Assembly (NCBI GenBank): GCA_040255405.1
Contig: JBDZUX010000021.1
Span: forward strand, 1 to 48,704
Reading direction: 5' to 3'
DNA: 48,704 nucleotides
Origin: 66-474 sp040255405
Lineage (GTDB): Bacteria; Pseudomonadota; Gammaproteobacteria; Xanthomonadales; Rhodanobacteraceae
Positions 40,811 to 48,704 of this stretch are shown in pieces; the first letter of the stretch is position 1; each line of letters begins with the position of its first letter. The notes under the pieces were generated by a model. It was not told where the DNA came from and made no database searches. It was given only the letters and a program-made list of their open reading frames with translations. A program made the position numbers and the translations under genes.

Positions 40811-42201
40811 CGATTCACCTTGGCCGGCGAATCGAGTTGCGGGTCGTTCCAGCCGCCTGCGCGGGCAATCAACGCATCGGCTTCCTTCGGCCCCCAGGTA
40901 CCGGGCTTGTACGTGCGGACCGGGGTCTCGTTGCCGAGGATCGGGTCGAGCACGCGCCAGGCTTCCTCCACGCAGTCGTCGCGCGTGAACAGCACCGAAT
41001 CGCCGTCGATCGCGTCGCCCAGCAGGCGCTCGTAGGGCGCCATCGCGGTGCGGACGTGGCGATGCGCGACCAGCTCCACCGGCAACCCCTTCATGGCCTC
41101 GCCGGGCTCCTTCACAAGTGCGCCCATCGAGATCACGACGTCGGGATTGAGGCGGAACCGGAAATGGTTCGCAGGCCCGGGCGAATCGTCGAACACCTGC
41201 TGGGGCGGTTTTTTCAGCCGTACCAGCACCTCGGTGCATTTCACCGGCAATTGCTTGCCCGCGCGGATGAAGAACGGCACGCCGGCCCAGCGCCAGGTAT
41301 CCATGTGGACGCGGACCGCGGCGAAGGTTTCCACGGTCGATTTTTTCGCGACGCCGGGTTCCTTCAGATAACCGTCGAACTGTCCGCGCACCACGTCTTC
41401 CGGTTTCAACGGGCGCATCGAGCGGAACAGCCGCAGCTTCTCGTCGCGCAGCGCATCCGCACTGCGGTTGGCCGGCGGCCCCATGGCCAGCAACGCCAAC
41501 AACTGGAACATGTGGTTCTGCACGACGTCGCGGATGGCGCCGACCTCGTCGTAGAATTTGCCGCGCCCCTGCACGCCGAAATCCTCGGCCATGGTGATCT
41601 GCATGCTGGCGATGTGGTCGCGATTCCAGATCGGCTCCAGCAAGGAATTGGCGAAGCGGAAATACAGCAGGTTCTGCACCGGCTCCTTGCCGAGATAATG
41701 GTCGATCCGGAATACGTCGCGCTCACGGAAACAACGGTGCAGCGTGCGGTTGAGGGCACGCGCGGATTGCAGGTCGCGGCCGAAAGGCTTTTCCACGATC
41801 ACCCGCGCGCCCCGCGAACAGCCGGAGGCGGACAGGCCCTTCACCACCGGCACGAACATGCTGGGCGGGATCGCCAGGTAGTGCAGCGGATGCTGCGTGT
41901 CGCCCAGCGCCGCGCGGAGCTTGTCGTAGGTTTGCGCATCGCCGTAGTCGCCGTCGATGTACTGCAACTGCTTCGACAATTTCGCGAACGCCGCCTTGTC
42001 GATGCCGCCGTGTTCCCTCAGGCTGTCTTCCGCGCGCCTGCGCAGGTGGTCCACGTCCCAGCCGGAACGCGCGACGCCGATCACCGGCATGTCCAGTTTG
42101 CCGTCCTTGACCAGCGCCTGCAGGGCCGGAAAGATCTGCTTGTGGGCGAGATCGCCGGTGGCGCCGAAGAACACGAAGGCATCGGACGTGGCGGTGGGCA
42201 T
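40807..42201 (-). CDS. zwf: glucose-6-phosphate dehydrogenase
   Basis: This 464-aa dehydrogenase has the nucleotide-binding GATGDL (13-18), the VIVEKPFG segment and the active-site RIDHYLGKE (165-173). It oxidises glucose-6-phosphate to 6-phosphogluconolactone and makes NAD(P)H. The ATG at 42201 overlaps the last base of the GH94 stop (TGATG); a TTG one codon earlier is the alternative. It is translationally coupled to the GH94 gene before it and the HAD gene after it. The next two enzymes of the pathway, pgl and gnd, lie on the divergent unit. Confidence 0.95.
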   Translation of the reverse strand: MPTATSDAFVFFGATGDLAHKQIFPALQALVKDGKLDMPVIGVARSGWDVDHLRRRAEDSLREHGGIDKAAFAKLSKQLQYIDGDYGDAQTYDKLRAALGDTQHPLHYLAIPPSMFVPVVKGLSASGCSRGARVIVEKPFGRDLQSARALNRTLHRCFRERDVFRIDHYLGKEPVQNLLYFRFANSLLEPIWNRDHIASMQITMAEDFGVQGRGKFYDEVGAIRDVVQNHMFQLLALLAMGPPANRSADALRDEKLRLFRSMRPLKPEDVVRGQFDGYLKEPGVAKKSTVETFAAVRVHMDTWRWAGVPFFIRAGKQLPVKCTEVLVRLKKPPQQVFDDSPGPANHFRFRLNPDVVISMGALVKEPGEAMKGLPVELVAHRHVRTAMAPYERLLGDAIDGDSVLFTRDDCVEEAWRVLDPILGNETPVRTYKPGTWGPKEADALIARAGGWNDPQLDSPAKVNR

Positions 42202-45200
42202 CAACTGGGTTCCTTGCGCAAGGTCACGCGGACGCGGTGCGAAGCGCCGTCATCAACCAGCGCGATGCCGGCGCCCGAATCCTGCAACGTTACACCATCC
42301 GCTTCGACCGCGGCGACGCCACGGCAGGCGTGCTGCGGATTTTCGACTTCGACCCGCCAGCTCGTGTCGCCGCGACGGTACGTCAGCACAAAGCCCTTCC
42401 ACGCGTGCGGGATGCACGGGTCGATCTGCAAGCGGTCGCCATGCAGGCGAAACCCCAACACCCATTCCACGATCGCGCGATACAGCCAGCCCGCCGAGCC
42501 GGTATACCAGGTCCAGCCACCGCGCCCCGTGTGCGGCGCGACCGAATAGACGTCTGCGCATTCGACATACGGCTCGACCTGGTAGCGCGCGCATTTTTCC
42601 GGCGTATCGGATTTGCGGATGGGATCGAAGATTTCCAGCAACTCGCCGGCCTTGTCGCCGTCGCCCAGCATCGCGAAGGCGATCAGCGACCAGATCGAAC
42701 CGTGCGTGTACTGGCCGCCGTTTTCGCGCAAGCCGGGCGGATAGCCCTTGATGTAACCGGGATCGCGCGGGGTCTTGTCGAAGGGCTCGGTGAACAACGG
42801 CACCACCCCGTCGTTGCGCCGCACCAGCTGTTCGTTCACCGCTCGCATCGCGCGCTCGCAGCGTTCCGGATCGCCGCGGCCGCTGATCACGGCCCACGAT
42901 TGCGCCATGGAATCGATCCGGCATTCGGTATCGACCGAGCTGCCGAGCGGCGTGCCGTCATCGTAGAACGCGCGGCGGTACCACGCGCCGTCCCATGCCT
43001 TGGTTTCCAGCGCCAATTCCAACGCGCGTGCGAGGTCGCGCCAGCGGGTGACGCGCGCATCACGGCGATCGTCCGCATACGGCGCAAAATCGCCGATCAC
43101 CTTGATCAGGAACCAGCCCATCCAGGCGCTTTCGCCCTTGCCGCCCGCGCCGACGCGGTTGAGGCCGTCGTTCCAGTCACCCGTGCCGATCAGCGGCAGG
43201 CCGTGCACGCCGGTCGCGAGACTCGCTTCGATCGCGCGCGCGCAATGTTCGAACAGCGTGCCGCGATCCGTCGAAGGTTCGGGTTTGGAGAACGCGTCGG
43301 TCTGTTCGGGCTCGAGCGCATCGGCACGGAGGAACGGCACCCGCGCGTCGAGGATGCCCGCGTCGCCCGTGGTTTCGATGTAATGCGCGGCCACGAAAGG
43401 CAGCCACAAGCGATCGTCCACCATCCGCGTGCGCAGGCCACGCCCGGACGGCGGCAGCCACCAGTGCTGCACGTCGCCCTCCTCGAACTGGCGCGAGGCC
43501 GACAACAGGATGTGGTCGCGCGCGATGTCGGGCCGCGCGATGCAGAGCGCCGCCACGTCCTGCAACTGGTCGCGGTAGCCGTACGCGCCGCTGGCTTGGT
43601 AGAACGCGGTCCGCGCCCACACCCGGCAAGCCAGCACCTGATACGGCAGGCAGCGATTGACCAGCAGGTCCACCGAGCGCTGCGGCGTTTCGATTTGCAG
43701 CGGTCCCAGCACGCTCTCCCACCGCTGCCGTGCATCCGCGAGCAATCTTTCGGCCTTGGCGCGGCGGTAGCGATCGATCAGCCGTATCGCGGCCGCCCGA
43801 TTGGCGCCTTCGCCAAGCAGGAATACAAGCTCGGTGGATTCATCCGGAGCAAGTTCCACGCTCGCGACGACCGCGCTGTGCGCGTTGGCATCGCTGCCCG
43901 GCACGGCCTCCGCATCGCACGCGATGAATGCCACTGCGTCCGCGAATTCCTCGCGCCACGCATTGCGGGCCAACACCGCGCCGCGCGCAGGGTCGGATTC
44001 GACCTGGGTGGTCGGTCGCGGGTCCGTTCCGATTGGCCCCAGCATCCACGTCACCGCTTGCGCCACCGCAAGGCGGCGCGTCCGGCCGCTGCGGTTGTGC
44101 AGGCGCAGGCGCGCAATCTTCACCGGGTCGGACTCGGCCACACATTGCGCCAATTCCGATTCGATCCCGTGCACGTTGGCATCGAAACGCGCATACCCGG
44201 GGCCAAAACGCGCGACATAGGTGGCGCCGCCAGCGCGCATCGGCGATGCGGTGGCGCTCCATTCCGCACCGTCATCGGCGTCCCGCAGCAGGAAGGCTTC
44301 GCCGACCGGATCGCACGTGGCATCGTTCGACCATGGCGTGATGGGGTTCTGCTGGCTGTTATGGGCCCAGCAATAGCCGCCACCGGTGGCGGTGACGAGG
44401 AAGCCGAAATCCGGATTCGCGACGACATGCGCCCACGGCGCGGGCGTGTGGGCGCCGTCGCCCAGCAGGGTGACATACTCGCGACCGTCAGCCGTGAAGC
44501 CGCCCCATCCGTTCCAGCCATGCAGTGTCCTGGGCGTCGGCATCGAAGCAGGCTTGCCGCCACGCACCTGGGCCGATCGCACGTCTGGTACTTCGACGAC
44601 CGTGGCGTGCGCGCGCCGGGCGAGCTGCGCGCGGAGCGGCCCATCGCGCCCGTCCATGACGATGCAGGCCGCGGCCTCGAGGCCTGCGGGCAACCGTGCG
44701 TCGAGATCGCGCTCGCGCAGCACGAACACCGAACCTTGTGCCTTGTCGAGCTGGCTCGAGTCGCCGATCGTGCCTTGCAGCGCAGCGTCGAGCACGCCGG
44801 CATCAGCGCTTGCAGTGGCATCGAGCACCACCAGGTCAGCGGGAAGTTGACGGGCACGCCACCACCGCTGTGCGCGCAGCAGTGCTTCGAGCAAGCCTAT
44901 TTGCGCCACATCGTCGAGGCGCAGCAGGACGATCGGCAGGTCGCCCGAAATGCCCTTGGCCCACAACACCGGCGCGCCGCCTTCGCCCTTCGCCATGCCT
45001 GACGGATCGACCCGCCATGATGGATCGATGCCGGCCAGGGCGCCCGCGAACTGCCCGAAGCACCGCGCCACGGGTTCGTCGAGGCCAGGATCGTCCCTCG
45101 AACGCCGTGCTGCCGCGTGCGCACGCGCAAACGCTGCCGCACATGCATCGGCCGTTTGATAACGCCCTACCAACGCGAGCACCTCCTCGCGCGAGGCACC

Positions 45201-45956
45201 CACCGCGGTCACGAATGCCGCACGACGGGTTTCGCCCGCTCCGATGGCCACGCGTGTGCGCAGGCTGAAGATCGGGTCCAGCACCGTACCGACGGTGCCG
45301 GAGAGGGGCCGTCCATCGACCATCGTCGCCGTCGCCAGCGAACCGTCCCTGCCGACGAAGCGTGCGCGATCGGTTTCGCACTCGCGTGCGCAGCGTTCGT
45401 CGCCGTCCACGACCAGCGCGTGCGCCGCCCATACGTCCGGCTCGGATGGATCTTTCTTGCGCCGCCATGCCACCAGCACGCCGTCCTCGAGCGCGGTCTG
45501 CACGAACATCTTCGAATAGGCGGGATGCGCACGATCGCCCTGGTCGGAGCCGAGGATCAGCTCCAGGTACGAGGTCAGTTCGATATCCCGCTCGACCGGC
45601 CCGGCGTTCCGGACACCGATGCCGCGCACTTCCACCGGGTGATCGGGATCGACGGCCACCTCGAACGTGGTGGTGAAGGCGCCATCGCGCCGCGCGAACC
45701 GCGCCATCGCGTCATCGAACCAGTGTCGCGTCGCGCCGCCGCACGGCAGGGCCGTGGCCGACCACGTCGTCCCGGCCGCGGTGTCGCGGACAAAGACGTA
45801 GCCGCCCTGCTCGCCGCCGCGATCGCCCGCGCGCCAACGGCTGACCGTCTGCCCTTTCCAGCGGCTGCACCCCGCACCGGCGGACGTGAGCAGTACCGCA
45901 TAGCCAGCGTCGCCCAGCAGGCAGGCTTCCAGCGAAGATCGTGCATCGGGAGGCAT
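42201..45956 (-). CDS. GH94 glycoside phosphorylase-like protein (NdvB C-terminal-like)
   Basis: This 1251-aa protein resembles the C-terminal half of cyclic beta-1,2-glucan synthase NdvB. It has two beta-sandwich parts, each with a GYxxLLTSAGxGxSRW or GGFTADGREYV-type opening, and then an (alpha/alpha)6 barrel with the GH94 acid in GTGDWNDGLNRVG. GH94 enzymes split or build beta-glucosides using phosphate and release glucose-1-phosphate. No membrane helices or GT84 domain are present, so it is probably a free cytoplasmic phosphorylase. The start at 45956 follows family similarity, since no strong ribosome-binding site is seen. Co-transcription with zwf and pgm fits a supply of glucose-1-phosphate. 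Confidence 0.85.
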   Translation of the reverse strand: MPPDARSSLEACLLGDAGYAVLLTSAGAGCSRWKGQTVSRWRAGDRGGEQGGYVFVRDTAAGTTWSATALPCGGATRHWFDDAMARFARRDGAFTTTFEVAVDPDHPVEVRGIGVRNAGPVERDIELTSYLELILGSDQGDRAHPAYSKMFVQTALEDGVLVAWRRKKDPSEPDVWAAHALVVDGDERCARECETDRARFVGRDGSLATATMVDGRPLSGTVGTVLDPIFSLRTRVAIGAGETRRAAFVTAVGASREEVLALVGRYQTADACAAAFARAHAAARRSRDDPGLDEPVARCFGQFAGALAGIDPSWRVDPSGMAKGEGGAPVLWAKGISGDLPIVLLRLDDVAQIGLLEALLRAQRWWRARQLPADLVVLDATASADAGVLDAALQGTIGDSSQLDKAQGSVFVLRERDLDARLPAGLEAAACIVMDGRDGPLRAQLARRAHATVVEVPDVRSAQVRGGKPASMPTPRTLHGWNGWGGFTADGREYVTLLGDGAHTPAPWAHVVANPDFGFLVTATGGGYCWAHNSQQNPITPWSNDATCDPVGEAFLLRDADDGAEWSATASPMRAGGATYVARFGPGYARFDANVHGIESELAQCVAESDPVKIARLRLHNRSGRTRRLAVAQAVTWMLGPIGTDPRPTTQVESDPARGAVLARNAWREEFADAVAFIACDAEAVPGSDANAHSAVVASVELAPDESTELVFLLGEGANRAAAIRLIDRYRRAKAERLLADARQRWESVLGPLQIETPQRSVDLLVNRCLPYQVLACRVWARTAFYQASGAYGYRDQLQDVAALCIARPDIARDHILLSASRQFEEGDVQHWWLPPSGRGLRTRMVDDRLWLPFVAAHYIETTGDAGILDARVPFLRADALEPEQTDAFSKPEPSTDRGTLFEHCARAIEASLATGVHGLPLIGTGDWNDGLNRVGAGGKGESAWMGWFLIKVIGDFAPYADDRRDARVTRWRDLARALELALETKAWDGAWYRRAFYDDGTPLGSSVDTECRIDSMAQSWAVISGRGDPERCERAMRAVNEQLVRRNDGVVPLFTEPFDKTPRDPGYIKGYPPGLRENGGQYTHGSIWSLIAFAMLGDGDKAGELLEIFDPIRKSDTPEKCARYQVEPYVECADVYSVAPHTGRGGWTWYTGSAGWLYRAIVEWVLGFRLHGDRLQIDPCIPHAWKGFVLTYRRGDTSWRVEVENPQHACRGVAAVEADGVTLQDSGAGIALVDDGASHRVRVTLRKEPS

Positions 45957-45969
45957 GGTCGGGCACCGT

Positions 45970-46032
45970 TCAATCGTGCGTGAACCGCACAACAGCCGGA
46001 GTATGCGCGGCCTCGCCTCAATCGTGCGTGAA
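45970..46032. promoter_or_regulatory. pair of 15-bp direct repeats in the divergent promoter region
   Basis: TCAATCGTGCGTGAA occurs perfectly at 45970-45984 and again at 46018-46032, 48 bp apart. The pair lies between the divergent GH94 and DUF6065 genes. Two identical copies close to the GH94 start suggest a tandem operator for an unidentified regulator, or a recent small duplication. Confidence 0.55.
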
Positions 46033-46143
46033 AGCCTGCCCGCAACATGGCCCAATGCGGCGGCGCAGCTTGACGCGGGCGCCGATGCGGCAAAGGATGC
46101 GATGTGGGGCGGCATGCCCGCCCGCCTGCAGCCGGAGGAACGG

Positions 46144-46962
46144 ATGTCCGAAATCGCGACCGAATCGGCAACGTGTCCTGCGCACGCGCCGCTGGACGTG
46201 TCGAAGCTGGAGGCCTTGCCGCCCGGCGCCGCGCCGCAGCTCACCTGCTACCAGCTCGGTCCGCACGCCGCGCCCATCATCCCGGGACGCCGCGACCGCG
46301 CCTGGATGGATGCCACCAGCGACCACTACGCGTATCGCTGCCTGCCCCTTTCGATGGCCAACACCAGCGGCTGGGAAATCACTTCCCCGCTGGATTTCGA
46401 GGTGACCTGGAACGGCAAGCAAGACATCAATGCGATCACCGCGCGCGCACCCGGCGTCGATCCGAATGCGCTGCGCGCGCTGATCACTTCGCACTTCGCG
46501 CACGGCATCCTCACCTTCCACACCGGCTGGCTGTTCCGCACCTCGCCCGGTTGGGGCCTGTGGGTGCGAGGCGCGCCCAATTACGCGAAAGACGGCATCC
46601 ACGCCCTCGACGGCATGGTCGAAACCGACTGGCTGCCGTTCCCGTTCACCATGAACTGGCGTTTCACGCGGCCATGCACGGTGCGCTTCCGGAAGGGCGA
46701 CCCGTTCTGCTTCATCACCTTGTGTCCGCATGCCTTGCTGGATGGCATCGCGCCCAGGCGCGCGAGCATCGAGGATGATCCGCAATTGAAAGCCGACTAT
46801 GTCGAGTGGGGCAAGTCGCGCGCGGAGTTCAACAAGCTGTTGCGCGAAGGCGATCCGGCCACGGTCGCGCAGAAGTGGCAGCGCAATTATTTCCAGGGCA
46901 AGGCCGCGGACGGCAGTGCGCCCTTCCACGTCAACAAGCGGCGCCTGAAGCCGGTCGAGTAG
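46144..46962 (+). CDS. DUF6065 family protein
   Basis: This 272-aa soluble protein has the pattern of the DUF6065 family. It is tryptophan-rich, with SMANTSGWEI, HTGWLFRTSPGWGLWVRGAPN and DWLPFPFTMNWRFTRP segments and a terminal YFQGK...NKRRLKPV. The fold and function are not established. GGAGGAA lies a few bases before the ATG. It heads the rightward unit ahead of gnd and pgl and is divergent from the GH94-zwf operon. A link to sugar metabolism rests on position only. Confidence 0.75.
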   Translation: MSEIATESATCPAHAPLDVSKLEALPPGAAPQLTCYQLGPHAAPIIPGRRDRAWMDATSDHYAYRCLPLSMANTSGWEITSPLDFEVTWNGKQDINAITARAPGVDPNALRALITSHFAHGILTFHTGWLFRTSPGWGLWVRGAPNYAKDGIHALDGMVETDWLPFPFTMNWRFTRPCTVRFRKGDPFCFITLCPHALLDGIAPRRASIEDDPQLKADYVEWGKSRAEFNKLLREGDPATVAQKWQRNYFQGKAADGSAPFHVNKRRLKPVE

Positions 46963-47008
46963 CCGCGCGGTTCGCGACGCCCTGCAGCGCGCGTTACCAT
47001 CGCGGTTT

Positions 47009-47027
47009 CGCGACGTGATGCGTCGCG
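47009..47027 (+). repeat. hairpin upstream of gnd
   Basis: CGCGACG and CGTCGCG form a seven-base stem with a five-base loop, ten bases before the AAGGGAG that serves gnd. No T run follows. It may modulate gnd translation or be incidental in GC-rich DNA. Confidence 0.35.
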
Positions 47028-47049
47028 CCAATGTGCAAGGGAGAACGGC

Positions 47050-47955
47050 ATGCAACTCGGAATGATCGGCCTCGGCAAGATGGGCAATTTCATGGCCCAG
47101 CGGCTGATGAAAGGCGGTCACGACGTAATCGGCTTCGACCCCAACGAGAAGGCGCGCGAGTCCCTCGGCGATGCGGGCGGCAGGGCCGTCGATTCGCTCG
47201 ACAAGTTGGTCGAAGCGCTGCAGCCACCGCGCACGGTATGGATGATGGTGCCGGCTGGCAGGATCGTGGACGAGACCATCGCGGCGTTGATTGACCGGCT
47301 CGGCAAGGGCGACGTCGTCATCGACGGCGGCAACTCCAACTACAAGGACGACCAGCGCCACGCCGGCTTGCTGTCCGCCAGGGGCATCGACTACGTCGAT
47401 TGCGGCACCAGCGGCGGCGTCTGGGGACTCAAGGAAGGCTACAGCATGATGGTCGGCGGCGACGCGAAAGTCGTCGAGCGGCTGAAGACGATCTTCGAAG
47501 TCCTCGCGCCCGGCAAGGACAAGGGTTGGGGGCGCGTCGGTCCGGTCGGTGCAGGGCACTTCGTCAAGATGGTCCACAACGGCATCGAGTACGGCATGAT
47601 GCAGGCCTACGCCGAAGGCTTCTCGATCTTCAAGCACAAGGACGAATTCAAGCTCGACCTTGGGCAGATCGCCGAGATCTGGCGCCATGGCTCGGTGGTG
47701 CGTTCGTGGCTGCTCGACCTCACGGCCGATGCGCTGCAGCGCAACCCCGAGATGGAGGGCCTTGCGCCCTACGTGGTCGACTCCGGCGAAGGCCGCTGGA
47801 CGGTGGCCGAAGCCATCGACCTCGACGTGCCGGCGCCCATCATCACCGCGTCGCTGATCGAACGGCTGCGCTCGCGCGACACGGATTCGTTCTCCGACAA
47901 GCTGCTGTCGGCGATGCGCAACGAGTTCGGCGGCCACGCGATGAAAAAGGAATGA
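47050..47955 (+). CDS. gnd: 6-phosphogluconate dehydrogenase, decarboxylating (short form)
   Basis: This 301-aa enzyme is the short GntZ/GndA-type 6-phosphogluconate dehydrogenase, not the 470-aa E. coli form. It has the GLGKMG Rossmann motif (7-12), DGGNSNYKDD, the DCGTSGGVWGL substrate loop, and the catalytic KMVHNGIEYG segment. Short forms are often NAD-dependent. It converts 6-phosphogluconate to ribulose-5-phosphate and CO2. AAGGGAG precedes the ATG, and its stop overlaps the pgl start (ATGA). Confidence 0.93.
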   Translation: MQLGMIGLGKMGNFMAQRLMKGGHDVIGFDPNEKARESLGDAGGRAVDSLDKLVEALQPPRTVWMMVPAGRIVDETIAALIDRLGKGDVVIDGGNSNYKDDQRHAGLLSARGIDYVDCGTSGGVWGLKEGYSMMVGGDAKVVERLKTIFEVLAPGKDKGWGRVGPVGAGHFVKMVHNGIEYGMMQAYAEGFSIFKHKDEFKLDLGQIAEIWRHGSVVRSWLLDLTADALQRNPEMEGLAPYVVDSGEGRWTVAEAIDLDVPAPIITASLIERLRSRDTDSFSDKLLSAMRNEFGGHAMKKE

Positions 47956-48665
47956 CCCGCGTTCCGGCTGCCCTGCCCGCGCAAACGGTGCGATGGCATG
48001 TGTTCCCCGATGACGCCTCGCTGGTGGCGAATGCACTGGCCCGGGTGATGGCTGCGGGGCGCGATGCCATCGCGCAACACGGCGCGTTCGACATCGTGCT
48101 GGCGGGCGGCAACACGCCGCGCAAGCTGTATCGCGCGCTCCGCAATGCCGACGCCGATTGGTCGCGCTGGCACGTCTGGTTCGGCGACGAACGTTGCGCG
48201 CCGCCCGACGATCCCGCGCGCAACAGCAAAATGGCACGCGTCGAATGGCTGGATCACGTCGCAGTGCCGGCCGGCAACGTGCACGCGATTCCTGCCGAGT
48301 CCGGCGCACGCGAAGCGGCCGCGGTGTACGCACGCGAGCTGCGTGGCGCGGACACCTTCGACATCGTGCTGCTGGGCCTGGGCGAAGACGGCCACACGGC
48401 CAGCCTGTTCCCCGGCCAGGATTGGGCCCTGCACGCCGATTCGCCCGCTGCGATCGCAGTGTTCAATGCCCCCAAGCCGCCACCGGAACGCGTTTCGCTG
48501 AGCGCCCGGCGACTGTCCAACGCGCGCACGGTTCTGTATCTGGTCGAGGGCGCCGGCAAGCGCGATGCGGTCGCGGCCTGGCAGCGCGGCGATGCGATTC
48601 CCGCCGCGTCGGTCACGCCCGAGGCCGGCGTCGATGTGTTGCTGGATACTGCGGCCGCGGAGTGA
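47952..48665 (+). CDS. pgl: 6-phosphogluconolactonase
   Basis: This 237-aa protein of the DevB/SOL type has the IVLAGGNTPRKLY motif, WFGDERCAPPDD and GLGEDGHTASLFPG, which form the lactonase site. It hydrolyses 6-phosphogluconolactone, the product of Zwf. The ATG overlaps the gnd stop (ATGA), so the two are coupled. Together with zwf across the divergent promoter, this completes the oxidative pentose phosphate branch. Confidence 0.93.
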   Translation: MTRVPAALPAQTVRWHVFPDDASLVANALARVMAAGRDAIAQHGAFDIVLAGGNTPRKLYRALRNADADWSRWHVWFGDERCAPPDDPARNSKMARVEWLDHVAVPAGNVHAIPAESGAREAAAVYARELRGADTFDIVLLGLGEDGHTASLFPGQDWALHADSPAAIAVFNAPKPPPERVSLSARRLSNARTVLYLVEGAGKRDAVAAWQRGDAIPAASVTPEAGVDVLLDTAAAE

Positions 48666-48704
48666 GCGCCTTGGTTTTTCCTTCCCTTCCCGGTGCAAGA
48701 GCGA

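Noticed and set aside
42237..45002. 921-codon open frame on the plus strand
   Set aside because: It is antisense to the GH94 gene and rich in Arg, His and Gln as in other shadow frames. The GH94 catalytic motifs are on the minus strand.

Overview
The window is a gene-dense, strongly GC-rich bacterial sequence with no rRNA, tRNA, CRISPR array, transposase or phage gene. Its gene content (FabA/FabB, MgtA-type ATPase, DksA-like zinc-finger protein, HAE1-type RND pump, NdvB-like GH94 enzyme, short-form Gnd) points to a proteobacterium, most likely a gammaproteobacterium near the Rhodanobacter/Xanthomonas group. The taxonomic placement is an inference from gene content and style, not from a marker gene. 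A run of exactly 100 N (26897-26996) marks a scaffold join, so this is a draft assembly or MAG, and the join breaks two genes.

Region 1 (about 1-12150) opens with an FNR/FixK-type regulator that has the TTGAT-reading helix but none of the four FNR iron-sulfur cysteines. A convergent two-component pair follows (PAS-GAF hybrid kinase and OmpR-type regulator), then alpha/beta hydrolase, dodecin, phosphoribosyltransferase, tandem universal stress protein (USP), CBS-DUF2267, DksA/TraR zinc finger, triple-BON protein and a second USP. The region ends with a very unusual CydA homologue, CydX and a small membrane protein, with no CydB.

Region 2 (12159-19515) looks like a reactive-sulfur module. A BigR/SqrR-like ArsR repressor faces a sulfide:quinone oxidoreductase across a perfect palindrome. 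A cytochrome b561, a DUF2892 protein, a DUF302 protein and a lipoprotein-adaptor/RND pump pair follow in tight succession.

Region 3 (19516-33081, plus an alcohol dehydrogenase to 34092) returns to hypoxia and stress functions: a decayed gene, a SagB-like nitroreductase, OsmC, fabA-fabB, a DUF883 protein, two P-type ATPases, three USP or host-attachment genes, a second BON protein, Hsp20, an HPF/RaiA-like protein and a Zn alcohol dehydrogenase. In regions 1 and 3 almost every transcription unit is preceded by a TTGAT-N4-ATCAA box. Sixteen such boxes were seen, four of them perfect. The whole stretch therefore reads as one FNR/FixK-type oxygen-limitation regulon. Its content (Hsp20, USPs, nitroreductase, CBS protein, cation ATPase, phosphoribosyltransferase plus hydrolase) resembles the mycobacterial DosR dormancy regulon.

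Region 4 (34093-48704) is different. After a gene-poor, possibly decayed stretch come a PRC-barrel protein and a DUF2945 protein. A large leftward unit carries a GH94 phosphorylase-like enzyme, zwf, a HAD phosphatase, tal, pgi and pgm, with a palindromic intergenic repeat between tal and pgi. Divergent from it are a DUF6065 gene, gnd and pgl. Together these encode the route from glucose-1-phosphate through glucose-6-phosphate into the oxidative pentose phosphate pathway. No FNR-type box was seen here. Instead a 15-bp direct repeat lies in the divergent promoter region.
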